The notes beneath the pieces were generated by a model that was not told the DNA's origin, searched no databases, and was given only the letters and a program-made list of their open reading frames with translations. From Caballeronia grimmiae (GTDB lineage Bacteria > Pseudomonadota > Gammaproteobacteria > Burkholderiales > Burkholderiaceae), in contig NZ_JFHE01000005.1 in NCBI RefSeq assembly GCF_000698555.1, positions 1-64,000 on the forward strand: 64,000 bases of DNA, read 5' to 3'. Of the stretch, positions 1 through 7,355 are shown in pieces. The first letter of the stretch is position 1. Every line of letters starts with the position of its first letter. Made by a program: the position numbers and the translations under genes.

Positions 1-190
1 GTCGTATCAATTCCAGAGTGCCGTTGACAGATGCAAATAGCAATGCTGGATCTCGTTGAAAAACCAGCTGCCCGGTAGCCCATCTTCGATCGTCATCCGT
101 CATGCTTTTCGAATGAGTGGCTACCAATTTAACCGCTTCCAATGTAAGCGATTGGCGCCGGCTATTTCGGTCGCCGGAAGTTGCCGTCAT
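1..190 (-). CDS. Partial hypothetical protein running off the left edge
   Basis: A minus-strand reading frame begins at an ATG at 188-190 and stays open to the first base of the window, giving at least 63 residues. A second in-frame ATG lies at 101-103. The peptide includes RRWATGQLVFQRDPALLF and looks like a plausible folded protein, but I recognise no family. There is no convincing ribosome binding site before either ATG. It would be transcribed leftwards, away from the small genes that begin at 499. The coding call rests only on an open frame and a reasonable amino acid mix, so confidence is modest. Confidence 0.4.
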   Translation of the reverse strand, partial: MTATSGDRNSRRQSLTLEAVKLVATHSKSMTDDDRRWATGQLVFQRDPALLFASVNGTLELIR

Positions 191-498
191 TCGCGGACTG
201 CAAAATAAGTGCGTCTTGGCTCTGCTCTCCGACGGTGTCTTCAAAGGACCGTCAAGATTTAGCCGCTAAATTTCCCGCCCGGTTCCCTCGCCCGCTCGCC
301 GGGAACGGTTCAGTGTTCCGAAGGTGCGGTTGCGGTTATCGCCCGACGCTGGCGCGCTAGGCGAATTTAGCGTCTAGATTTCGCTCCTGAACGAGGACAT
401 GTCAAGCTTTGTGACGACGCGGACTGGTGTGAATAACTCGCCGACGAAAAACATGCGGCAGATGAGTACGACGGTGAATACGTGGTAAAGGAGGAGAA
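191..498. other. Intergenic stretch between divergent island genes
   Basis: No open frame here looks coding. The stretch contains a gttccc/gggaac inverted pair (around 275-320) and two copies of a tttagc-type motif, so it could hold divergent promoters. No operator or promoter can be named with confidence. Confidence 0.4.
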
Positions 499-747
499 AT
501 GAGCGGAGATAGGATAGTTGAGCAGAGCGCGGGCGGATGTACAACGCCGTGGAAAACGTACTACGAGCTGTTTGATGACGATGTGTTGCACGTCGAAATA
601 CAGGGAGTTGATTTCGAGGTGTTGGTGGTTCGACAGAAGGCTTCGATTCTATTGCGGTTGCCGCGTGAGTTGGCTCGGCAACTCGGGTTCCGCGTGGGGG
701 AGAGGTTTTGGGACGGGAACCCTGACGGTATCGCAGATGGCGCATAG
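499..747 (+). CDS. Small hypothetical island protein (82 aa)
   Basis: The start is well supported: AAAGGAGGAG lies a few bases before the ATG. The product is an acidic-to-neutral soluble protein of 82 residues with no signal peptide or membrane segment. Its C-terminal half, around LPRELARQLGFRVGERFWD, looks like a small beta-helix module of the kind seen in AbrB- or adaptor-like proteins, but I recognise no family and do not assign one. It lies upstream of two further small genes in the same direction that are typical of integrative-element cargo. Confidence 0.6.
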   Translation: MSGDRIVEQSAGGCTTPWKTYYELFDDDVLHVEIQGVDFEVLVVRQKASILLRLPRELARQLGFRVGERFWDGNPDGIADGA

Positions 748-825
748 GTCATCTGTCACAAGCGCTGTTGACAAACGAGGGGCAAGACAGAACGTCTATT
801 CGGTTTGGGTCAACGTATTCCCGAA

Positions 826-844
826 CATCAAGAATGTCTTGATG
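826..844. repeat. Perfect inverted repeat, 8-bp arms
   Basis: CATCAAGA and TCTTGATG are separated by three bases. The repeat lies 46 bases upstream of the gene at 891 and about 50 bases after a TTGACA hexamer (768-773). It could be an operator or a weak terminator for the gene at 499. There is only a short T run (CTTTT) after it, so an operator is at least as likely. Confidence 0.4.
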
Positions 845-890
845 CTTTTGAACAACGTCACTATGTTTTCCTAGAAACGCGGGGGTTTGC

Positions 891-1181
891 ATGAAGGATG
901 TGACAGATCGTAGGACGTTTGAGTTGCCGGCGTTCTCGGATCAGACATTGGTAACGCAGCGGGTAGCGACGGAGCTGCGCGAGGGGGGCCTCTTGACCGC
1001 CTTTGCGTTGGTTCGCGTTCCAGGCGGATGGGTGGTTCGCTTCTTTGGAACTAAAGATCGAGCGGTGGCGTTGCGAGCGGTTAAGGATGGTGCCGCTCGG
1101 GTGTTTAAGTCGTTGGATGCTGCGGCGTCGGCGGTCGAGGTTGTTGGATTTGAAGTGTCGGCGCTTGGGACCTCGGTGTGA
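891..1181 (+). CDS. Small conserved mobile-element protein (96 aa), possibly ParC/partition-associated type
   Basis: The gene encodes 96 residues. The C-terminal section around ARVFKSLDAAASAVEVVG resembles the short basic 'partition-associated' proteins common on plasmids and integrative elements of Proteobacteria. This is recalled similarity, not a demonstrated match. There is no signal peptide or membrane segment. It is translationally coupled to the next gene: its TGA overlaps that gene's GTG-ATG start region, so the two probably form one operon. A role in element maintenance is inference from context. Confidence 0.55.
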   Translation: MKDVTDRRTFELPAFSDQTLVTQRVATELREGGLLTAFALVRVPGGWVVRFFGTKDRAVALRAVKDGAARVFKSLDAAASAVEVVGFEVSALGTSV

Positions 1182-1483
1182 TGGGTTGGTCAGGTCGCAA
1201 AGCGGCACGTTCGACCCGGAAGCCGCGCCCGTTCGAGCTGGACATTAAAGCCATTCTGCGTGAGCGGCCGTTTGAAGCGGTCTTAGCAGCCGGTCAACCG
1301 GCGTATGTGTCGGCTCCCGAAGGGATGGACGGAATTTTAAAGGTGTATCCGGACGGTCGACGGGAGCTGGTGACATTTGACCTGCAAGGCGAGCATTTGA
1401 TAGCGGTTTTGCCGAGCTATAAGGGACCGCGGCGCTATTCCGTCAAGCCCCGTCTCGGAGACCGCCGGACGCGGCGGACGTAG
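1178..1483 (+). CDS. Small hypothetical protein coupled to the upstream gene (about 100 aa)
   Basis: The product is a basic protein of about 100 residues. A GTG at 1178 and an ATG at 1181 are both possible starts, and both overlap the stop of the preceding gene, indicating translational coupling. The centre (GILKVYPDGRRELVTFDL) predicts a small beta-rich fold, and the C-terminus is rich in arginine (PRLGDRRTRRT), which could allow nucleic acid contact. No family was recognised. A strong hairpin lies about 30 bases after the stop and probably ends this two-gene transcript. Confidence 0.55.
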   Translation: MMGWSGRKAARSTRKPRPFELDIKAILRERPFEAVLAAGQPAYVSAPEGMDGILKVYPDGRRELVTFDLQGEHLIAVLPSYKGPRRYSVKPRLGDRRTRRT

Positions 1484-1511
1484 GTTGATGGCCCGAAAGA
1501 AATAAGCTCCT

Positions 1512-1550
1512 CGGTAGAGGGGAGGGGTTGAGAACCCCACCCCTCTACCG
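1512..1550. terminator. Long GC-rich hairpin after the small-gene operon
   Basis: Two 18-base arms, CGGTAGAGGGGAGGGGTT and its near-perfect complement with a single mismatch, enclose a loop of three bases. It lies 28 bases after the stop at 1483. No T tract follows, so it is either a non-canonical terminator, an mRNA-stabilising hairpin, or a protein- or recombinase-binding palindrome. Confidence 0.5.
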
Positions 1551-2074
1551 AGCGGCGAGCTGGATTAATAGAGGGGTGATCGATGGTGGAGCGGGAAGAG
1601 CGTAAGCGCGTTCCTTGATTGCTGCGTCCGTCCAGAAGGCCAATGACGCTGTAGACGACGCCTGTCGTTCATCTCCGCTTCGAATCGGCGTATCGACAAG
1701 GAGAAGGACGAGCCCCACAGGAGTGGAGTCTATAGCAACTAACCCCGCCCTCGTACTGTCAACGTAGAGGCGGCGGCACGATTTTTCGCACGGCTTCAAT
1801 CAACAACATCAAGGCGCGGTTGTTTCGGGGCCTTCGACGCTCATGGCGGTCCCATAAGGCGTTCGAAGCCGTGCCTCGCGGCTTGAGATTGTGCAAGAGG
1901 CCTTGAATCTGCGCGCGATGGCATCAACGGCAATGGCGCGTAAGACCGTCAGCTCCCGTTCATTGGCAGTACGGGGGCGCGCGGTTTTTCAATCCCGCAG
2001 ACGAAAACGACGAGTCTGTGCGGAGCTGTAATCGAAGAGATGTGGCAGTGGACCGTGCGCAAGCGAGGCCGGAC
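1551..2074. other. Stretch without a convincing gene
   Basis: Open frames here are short and have odd composition. An 84-codon minus-strand frame (1545-1799) overlaps the hairpin and has no ribosome binding site. The stretch could hold remnants of older mobile DNA, but no transposase, repeat border or RNA gene was recognised. Confidence 0.4.
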
Positions 2075-2389
2075 ATGAACCCGGAACTAGCTGCCGAACT
2101 GGCAGAAGATGCGCAACTGAAGACGGCGATACGCGAATTGCGGAAGCTGAGGAAGGACAGCGAACAGCTTAATCGTGCGTGGTCGGAAACCTGGGTGGCT
2201 CGTCAAAAGTACGAGCGAGACTACGCATTCATGGTCAAGCAACTCCGGGAACGGGAGGACCGTATCATGGACGAGCTCAGGCCCTATCTCGCAAAGATAG
2301 AGGAGCTTGAGAAGCAAGTAAGGAAGCTGGACCGAAAAATTCGAAAGCGACACTGCAACAAAGGTCGTCCGAGCCTGTCAGATTTTTAG
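2075..2389 (+). CDS. Coiled-coil protein (104 aa)
   Basis: From the ATG at 2075 the product has 104 residues; an in-frame GTG at 2018 would add 19. Nearly the whole protein is predicted helix with heptad character, as in the stretches ELRKLRKDSEQLNRAW and IEELEKQVRKLDRKIRK, so a coiled coil is likely. The charge is high and there is no membrane segment. It lies about 210 bases upstream of the SIR2-STAND gene in the same direction, so it could be a partner or simply a neighbour. No family is assigned. Confidence 0.55.
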   Translation: MNPELAAELAEDAQLKTAIRELRKLRKDSEQLNRAWSETWVARQKYERDYAFMVKQLREREDRIMDELRPYLAKIEELEKQVRKLDRKIRKRHCNKGRPSLSDF

Positions 2390-2602
2390 TGTGCCGAGGT
2401 CATGAGACGATAACGGGAATAACGTCCTATGACCGAAGCAACCGATGGCGAACAATGCGTCGACGCGCACCACGCAACTGTACGACCGACGACACGATTT
2501 CGGCACTTGCCCTTCACAGGGCCGAAATCCCGTGTACGAGCGAGTTTGGCTTCGTTTAGATCGATTAGAATCCCGGAAACGGCACCAAAGGCTAACGAAA
2601 AA

Positions 2603-5026
2603 ATGGCGATGACTTGGGGATTCACAGTTAGAAGTTTCGACGATATGGCAACGCAAGATTTCCTTCGCGGGATTTTGCGTACAGAGCAATGCGTACCATT
2701 TATCGGAACCGGGTTCACTGCAGGGGAAAAGACTCGAGGGGCGACGGTGCCGTTCGGTTCGCAGTGGATGGAAACGATGCGGAGACAAATTCTCGCTGCA
2801 GAAACCGAAGATAAGCCTGGCGAAGACGAGATTGGCGAGTATTCGTTTCAGGAATTGTCCGATGCTTATTTCCGTAAGGAAATTGTACCACTTGAAGTAA
2901 TAAAAGAGACGCTGAACAAGTATTTCACCAAGACTGATATTCTCGACCCCGCAAAAAAAGAATTTCTTAGCATTCCGTGGCCGTATCTTTATACGTTGAA
3001 CATCGATGACGGACTTGAACGAGCAATCGATGGCGTCAAAGTGCTACCGAATGTCGCCTTTGCGCGTCATGAGACGCGACGATTTGTTTACAAACTACAT
3101 GGAGATGCAGACGACGCATTGACGGCGCATAATCGCGAAGATTTAAAAGTGATATTCGGCAAAGCCGACTACATCAAAAGTTTAAAAACAAATCACCATC
3201 TTCTCAATGATTTGGCAACGGATTTTTCTGAGAAGCACATTCTTTTTATTGGGTGCAGCCTTACGGACGAAATTGATATCGCATTTTCGCTCGTCGATGG
3301 AAACTCTGAAAAAACTGGGGCTAAAAATGCCCGCCTTTACGTCACATCAAAACCGCCCACCACCTTCAAAGAAAAGACCAAGCTTCAGGATTATGGCATA
3401 ACTGACGTTATAGTTTGCGATTATAGTATTTTCTATGGATTTGCGGCGAAAGTTATAGGCTCACTCAGTAACGGGGGCTCGGTTGTAAGCAAGTTTCTAT
3501 TTGATGGCGAACTCATCGAGCGCTCCAATCAAACGTTGATGCGCTATCTGGTTCAACAGGGCTGGAAGCATTCAGACGATCCATACGACGTTTCGATTCG
3601 CAGATTCGTCGAGAAATCCGTCAAGCAGAAACTGGAAAAGGACCCTCTCGTGGTTGTTTGGGGGCGTCGTTTTTCTGGGAAAACCACATTGCTATATCGC
3701 GCCCTGCACGAAAACACGACAAGAAGGCGCTTCTTCCTGTCGTCGTCGGTTTCCGTCGATGATCAGCTAATGAATGCGATTTTACGTTTGCAAGACGCGA
3801 TAGTGGCAATTGACACCGAAGCTGTTCGTTACGAACACCTACGGTTACTGCTTCGCAGCGCTGACCGTCTAAGAGAGAACAATACAACGGTTTTGGTGGC
3901 GGTCGCGAAAAGTGACCTCAATGCATTTGGGCTGGATTTCGTGGATGAGGCTGTGCAATTGTCTGCGCAATTTTTTAAAATTGAGGCGGGCGAAATCGAC
4001 AAATTAACTAGTCCGCTCGGGTTTCAGCGCTGGAAAATGAAGGATCGTATCCTCGACAACATTTTCTCCATCTCGGCGTCTCCAATTCTTGAGACGATCT
4101 TGAAGGGCGAGTCCAGTCTGCGTACTCGAGTGAATGAAAGCTGCGTAAAATGGAAAGAAAATAAGAAAAGCAGGCTTGAGTTTGCAGTTCTGTTTTACCT
4201 GGCCATTCGGCAGCGTATGTTCTCCAAGACCTATCGGGCGATCGCAACGGATTATGGTCTGAATTACATTGCCGATTCGCATCTTGAAGGATTCGCCAAA
4301 CAATGGACGCCGTTTTTGGAGTTTGAAGAGGCCGATGCGATATCTCGGCGTGAAGAAAATTCGCATTGGGTTTTAATTTGCAATTCGTATGCTTGGATAC
4401 AATACGCAATTCGCAATATTTCCGAATCAGTAGGGGTCGAAGAATCTGCATCGACCATCGTTGATCTATTTTCCAGTGCAAAAAAAATTGACAGCGAGGC
4501 GTTTCAGCTGATTCTGTTCGACAATTTGAATTCGATATATGAGCAGAATGTAGCGCACAAGGCGGATTGGAGGAATAGGGTAATTAAACTTGTTTATGAA
4601 AAACTCGCATCCGTAATATCGCAGGAACCTGATTATTGGCTGCAGCGAGCGAAAAGCGTTTATTATATTTCCAATGATGAAATCGAACTACGGGCCGCGG
4701 TAGAATTTTGCGAGAAAGGAATTATAGAGCGCGACAGGAAAGCGTCCATCAATGCAAATCTGACGAAGGCAAATCTATTGGGCAAGCTTTGTCAAATCAC
4801 AAATTTTGTAAGCGATGAGGATTTGAGGAAAGCTATCTCTACTTATGCTGAAGCCCTAGCGTCGCGCAATGAGAATCCTCGCTATATTGATGGCCTTCTG
4901 AAAAGGAATCGATACGGGAAAGGGTATATACGAGGCGTCTGCACGGCAGCTCAAGGCCGTCTAGCACTTTTGCCGATTCGACACGATTTAAATTTCGTCG
5001 AAGCGTATCTTTCCAACGGAGGATAA
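2603..5026 (+). CDS. SIR2-like domain fused to a P-loop (STAND-like) NTPase, probable anti-phage protein
   Basis: This is a large two-part protein of 807 residues from the chosen ATG; an upstream in-frame ATG at 2429 would add 58 residues of poor quality. The N-terminal 240 residues carry Sir2-family signatures: FIGTGFT (33-39), TLNID (131-135), the HG pair in KLHGD (164-168) and FIGCSLTDE (215-223). Such domains in defence proteins hydrolyse NAD+. A Walker A motif, GRRFSGKTT (354-362), opens an NTPase region, followed by a long helical C-terminal half that may be the sensor. This layout matches SIR2-STAND proteins of the Avs5 kind and other SIR2 abortive-infection effectors. The gene is clearly more AT-rich than its neighbours, a sign of transfer. 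NADase activity and phage sensing are inferred. Confidence 0.8.
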   Translation: MAMTWGFTVRSFDDMATQDFLRGILRTEQCVPFIGTGFTAGEKTRGATVPFGSQWMETMRRQILAAETEDKPGEDEIGEYSFQELSDAYFRKEIVPLEVIKETLNKYFTKTDILDPAKKEFLSIPWPYLYTLNIDDGLERAIDGVKVLPNVAFARHETRRFVYKLHGDADDALTAHNREDLKVIFGKADYIKSLKTNHHLLNDLATDFSEKHILFIGCSLTDEIDIAFSLVDGNSEKTGAKNARLYVTSKPPTTFKEKTKLQDYGITDVIVCDYSIFYGFAAKVIGSLSNGGSVVSKFLFDGELIERSNQTLMRYLVQQGWKHSDDPYDVSIRRFVEKSVKQKLEKDPLVVVWGRRFSGKTTLLYRALHENTTRRRFFLSSSVSVDDQLMNAILRLQDAIVAIDTEAVRYEHLRLLLRSADRLRENNTTVLVAVAKSDLNAFGLDFVDEAVQLSAQFFKIEAGEIDKLTSPLGFQRWKMKDRILDNIFSISASPILETILKGESSLRTRVNESCVKWKENKKSRLEFAVLFYLAIRQRMFSKTYRAIATDYGLNYIADSHLEGFAKQWTPFLEFEEADAISRREENSHWVLICNSYAWIQYAIRNISESVGVEESASTIVDLFSSAKKIDSEAFQLILFDNLNSIYEQNVAHKADWRNRVIKLVYEKLASVISQEPDYWLQRAKSVYYISNDEIELRAAVEFCEKGIIERDRKASINANLTKANLLGKLCQITNFVSDEDLRKAISTYAEALASRNENPRYIDGLLKRNRYGKGYIRGVCTAAQGRLALLPIRHDLNFVEAYLSNGG

Positions 5027-5629
5027 TTGGCCCGCTGGCGACCCCAATAGCTCTAAGGGTCAAAGCTTCGAACGACTCCCGCATCGCAAACCGGCCTCGT
5101 TTTTCTACGAGGTCGAATCGTATGGCAAAGAAAAGAAAGTTCGCTGCGGGCTATGAAAAATCTCGGTCGATGCGGACATCACGCGATAAACATCAATCCG
5201 ATTGCCGACAATCTAGCCAGTTACGTTGACTGACGGCTCTTGGCCGCTCCTGGGCCGACTGCGCCCGACGGCGGGCGGTCCCAGTCGCTGACGCGTCCAT
5301 TTCTCCGTTAGATTGACACGCTGTAGAAGGAGGCCCGGCGGCTGGACTGCAGTACACGCGAAGCGCAGCAAGCTAGTGAGCACAAGTCGGAAGGTCCGGC
5401 CGAATCGAGCACACGTACGCCTGCAAGCCGTTGAGCTTGTCTAGTTCCTGCTGGTTACAACAGGCACGCCCGAAAGCGCGGGCGTCGAGTACTAGTCAAG
5501 AAAGCGGTCGATTCATGGGCGGATTCAAATTCACGCTTCAGAGCGTGAAGATTGCCGGTCTTCGTGTAATGCAGTCCGTCTATCTTTCGACCCTACACCC
5601 GCTTGCGTACCTAGCGGATGTCGCGCCTG
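5027..5629. other. Gene-poor stretch between the SIR2 gene and the restriction cassette
   Basis: No substantial gene was recognised. A 35-codon frame (5122-5229) starts MAKKRKFAAGYEKS and is lysine- and arginine-rich, but it has no ribosome binding site. A short CCTCG/CGAGG stem lies at about 5096-5113. The sequence around 5235-5285 resembles degraded non-coding remnants frequent in Burkholderiaceae accessory DNA. The downstream end leads into the LexA box. Confidence 0.4.
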
Positions 5630-5649
5630 TACTGTATATATATACAGTT
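5630..5649. promoter_or_regulatory. LexA (SOS) box
   Basis: TACTGTATATATATACAGTT matches the enterobacterial/betaproteobacterial LexA consensus (CTGT, eight bases, ACAG) at every core position and in the alternating TA spacer; only the last outer base departs from the 20-base ideal. It lies 66 bases upstream of the RHH gene and so upstream of the methyltransferase. No gene pointing the other way lies nearby, so the rightward genes are the likely targets. Confidence 0.75.
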
Positions 5650-5675
5650 CTGAAATCAGGCGCGCCACGCACGGA

Positions 5676-5699
5676 ATGGATACACAGATGTGTATCCAT
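5676..5699. promoter_or_regulatory. 24-bp palindrome, probable autoregulatory operator of the RHH gene
   Basis: Perfect 11-base arms (ATGGATACACA and its complement) are separated by GA. The palindrome ends 16 bases before the ATG of the ribbon-helix-helix gene, where such proteins commonly bind and repress their own promoter. Its centre is about 48 bases downstream of the LexA box centre, so the two could act together. Confidence 0.6.
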
Positions 5700-5715
5700 G
5701 TGTTAGTCTCGCGGC

Positions 5716-5913
5716 ATGAAAGACGCCGGTATCCGTATTAGAGTCGAGAAGGGCTTGCGTGAGGCATTTGTGGCGGTGTGCCAAGAACAAGAACGGCGCG
5801 CCTCGGACGTGCTGCGCGAGTTCATGCAGGCATATGTCGAGCGCCACCATAAAGGACAAGGCGATTTGTTCGTTGGCCAAGCTAGCAAGCCGACAAGCAG
5901 ACATAGGACGTGA
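5716..5913 (+). CDS. Ribbon-helix-helix DNA-binding protein (65 aa)
   Basis: Residues 5-43 fit a ribbon-helix-helix fold: a short basic strand (IRIRVEKGLREAF), then two helices (VAVCQEQERRA and SDVLREFMQAYVERH). Proteins of this size act as dimeric repressors or antitoxins. No toxin gene follows; the next gene is the cytosine methyltransferase, starting 15 to 93 bases downstream depending on start choice. The protein is therefore more likely a control protein for the restriction-modification cassette. The LexA box and the 24-bp palindrome are immediately upstream. The C-terminal 20 residues look disordered. Confidence 0.7.
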   Translation: MKDAGIRIRVEKGLREAFVAVCQEQERRASDVLREFMQAYVERHHKGQGDLFVGQASKPTSRHRT

Positions 5914-6006
5914 ACCTGCCCGCCAGTTTTGAGCGAGAAAGCGACAGGGACAGCGGCGGCAACCGCTGACCTGTCTGACCACAACCCTACTGACGAGAGT
6001 AGAGAT

Positions 6007-7350
6007 ATGGCTGATGAGCATGATATGACGTTGGACGCCCCCGGCGGAAAATTTGACGACGCGGGGCCGATGGCCCCGCGCGTACCCAAGACGAAACCAT
6101 CCGCATCCAAGCGCGCAACTGAAAAAAAAGGGAAAGGCGCGACACCGCTGCGCACCATAGACTTGTTCTGCGGCGCAGGGGGCATTACCGAAGGATTTCG
6201 GCAGGCCGGCTACATCAGTCTGTATGGCAATGATGTGATGCCGGAGGCCATAGAAACGTTCAAGCTCAATCATCCCGAGGCCATTGCAGATTGCCGCCCG
6301 ATCGAAGACGTCGATCCCGTAGAGATCCGCGAGCGCCTTGGCTTGCAGCCTGGAGAACTCGACGTGCTGGTGGGAGGGCCCCCATGCCAAGGGTTTTCGA
6401 TCAACGCTCCCGAGCGGTTTCTGAATGACCCGCGTAACAAACTTTTCAAGCACTATGAGCGTTTTCTCGAAGAATTCCAGCCAAAAGCGTTCCTTTTCGA
6501 GAACGTGCCAGGTTTGCTGTCGCTCGGCGATGGCAAGGTGTTCCGCCAGATCGTGAAGATCTTCACTGGGCTCGGGTACGCTGTAACTGCCAAGATACTT
6601 TTCGCGGCCCACTACGGAGTGCCTCAAGAGCGTTGGAGGCTGATCCTGCTTGGCTCCAAGACTGGTGAGGTTGCGCACCCGGCACCCACGCATTACGCCG
6701 TGGGCCGCGCTAATTTCCGGGGGGGCAATACGATGACGCTCCAGCTGGACGAGACTGATCGCGAACGCCTGCTTCCGGCGATTACAGTCGGGGCCGCGAT
6801 CGCCGACCTCCCACGCTTGGCGATGGGCGAAGGCTCAGAGGTGATCGGCTATACGACGGACGCGCACAGCGTCTATGCAGAGCAGATGCGGAATCCGACC
6901 GACGTTACGTTCAACCACTTTGCCGCCAAGCTCTCGAAACAAAATGCAGAGCGAATGAAACATGTGAAGCCCGGCGGATCGTGGCGCGATATACCTCATG
7001 ATCTATTGCCCAAAGGGATGCAGCGTGCCCGCCGCTCAGACCATACCAAGCGTTATGGCCGATTGCACCCGGATCGGCTATCGGGCACAGTGCTGACCAA
7101 ATGTGATCCTCACTGGGGAACGGTATTTTTGCCGGATCAGGACCGCACCTTGACTGTAAGGGAAGCTGCCCGCTTTCAGTCTTTTCCTGATAGCTATAAG
7201 TTCCTTGGCTCGCGCGTGTCCCAATACGAGCAGGTGGGCAATGCAGTGCCGGTATTGATGGCGAAGGCGATAGCGGTCAAACTCCGTAGCCATCTCATCG
7301 AGGAAGAGGCGGACCCGAAGACTACCGAGTCCGCTACACACTACATTTAA
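6007..7350 (+). CDS. DNA (cytosine-5-)-methyltransferase of a restriction-modification system
   Basis: The enzyme transfers a methyl group from S-adenosylmethionine to C5 of cytosine in a target site, protecting host DNA. The C5-MTase motifs appear in order: DLFCGAGG (motif I, from residue 52), GGPPCQGFS with catalytic Cys127 (IV), FENVPG (VI), QERWRLILLG (VIII), VREAARFQSFPD (IX) and QVGNAVPVLMA (X). At 447 residues it has a normal family length. The first ATG was chosen; a TTG 78 bases upstream keeps the frame but adds a low-complexity tail. The stop is 5 bases from the stop of the convergent NotI-like endonuclease, its probable cognate partner. Expression is likely governed by the RHH protein and perhaps LexA. 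Confidence 0.92.
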   Translation: MADEHDMTLDAPGGKFDDAGPMAPRVPKTKPSASKRATEKKGKGATPLRTIDLFCGAGGITEGFRQAGYISLYGNDVMPEAIETFKLNHPEAIADCRPIEDVDPVEIRERLGLQPGELDVLVGGPPCQGFSINAPERFLNDPRNKLFKHYERFLEEFQPKAFLFENVPGLLSLGDGKVFRQIVKIFTGLGYAVTAKILFAAHYGVPQERWRLILLGSKTGEVAHPAPTHYAVGRANFRGGNTMTLQLDETDRERLLPAITVGAAIADLPRLAMGEGSEVIGYTTDAHSVYAEQMRNPTDVTFNHFAAKLSKQNAERMKHVKPGGSWRDIPHDLLPKGMQRARRSDHTKRYGRLHPDRLSGTVLTKCDPHWGTVFLPDQDRTLTVREAARFQSFPDSYKFLGSRVSQYEQVGNAVPVLMAKAIAVKLRSHLIEEEADPKTTESATHYI

Positions 7351-7355
7351 GTTGA

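Noticed and set aside
1545..1799. 84-codon minus-strand frame
   Set aside because: It overlaps the strong hairpin, has no ribosome binding site and has no recognisable motif.
5431..5706. A 91-codon plus-strand frame covering the LexA box
   Set aside because: No ribosome binding site and no family. It spans two clear regulatory palindromes and overlaps the RHH promoter area, so it is not likely to be coding.
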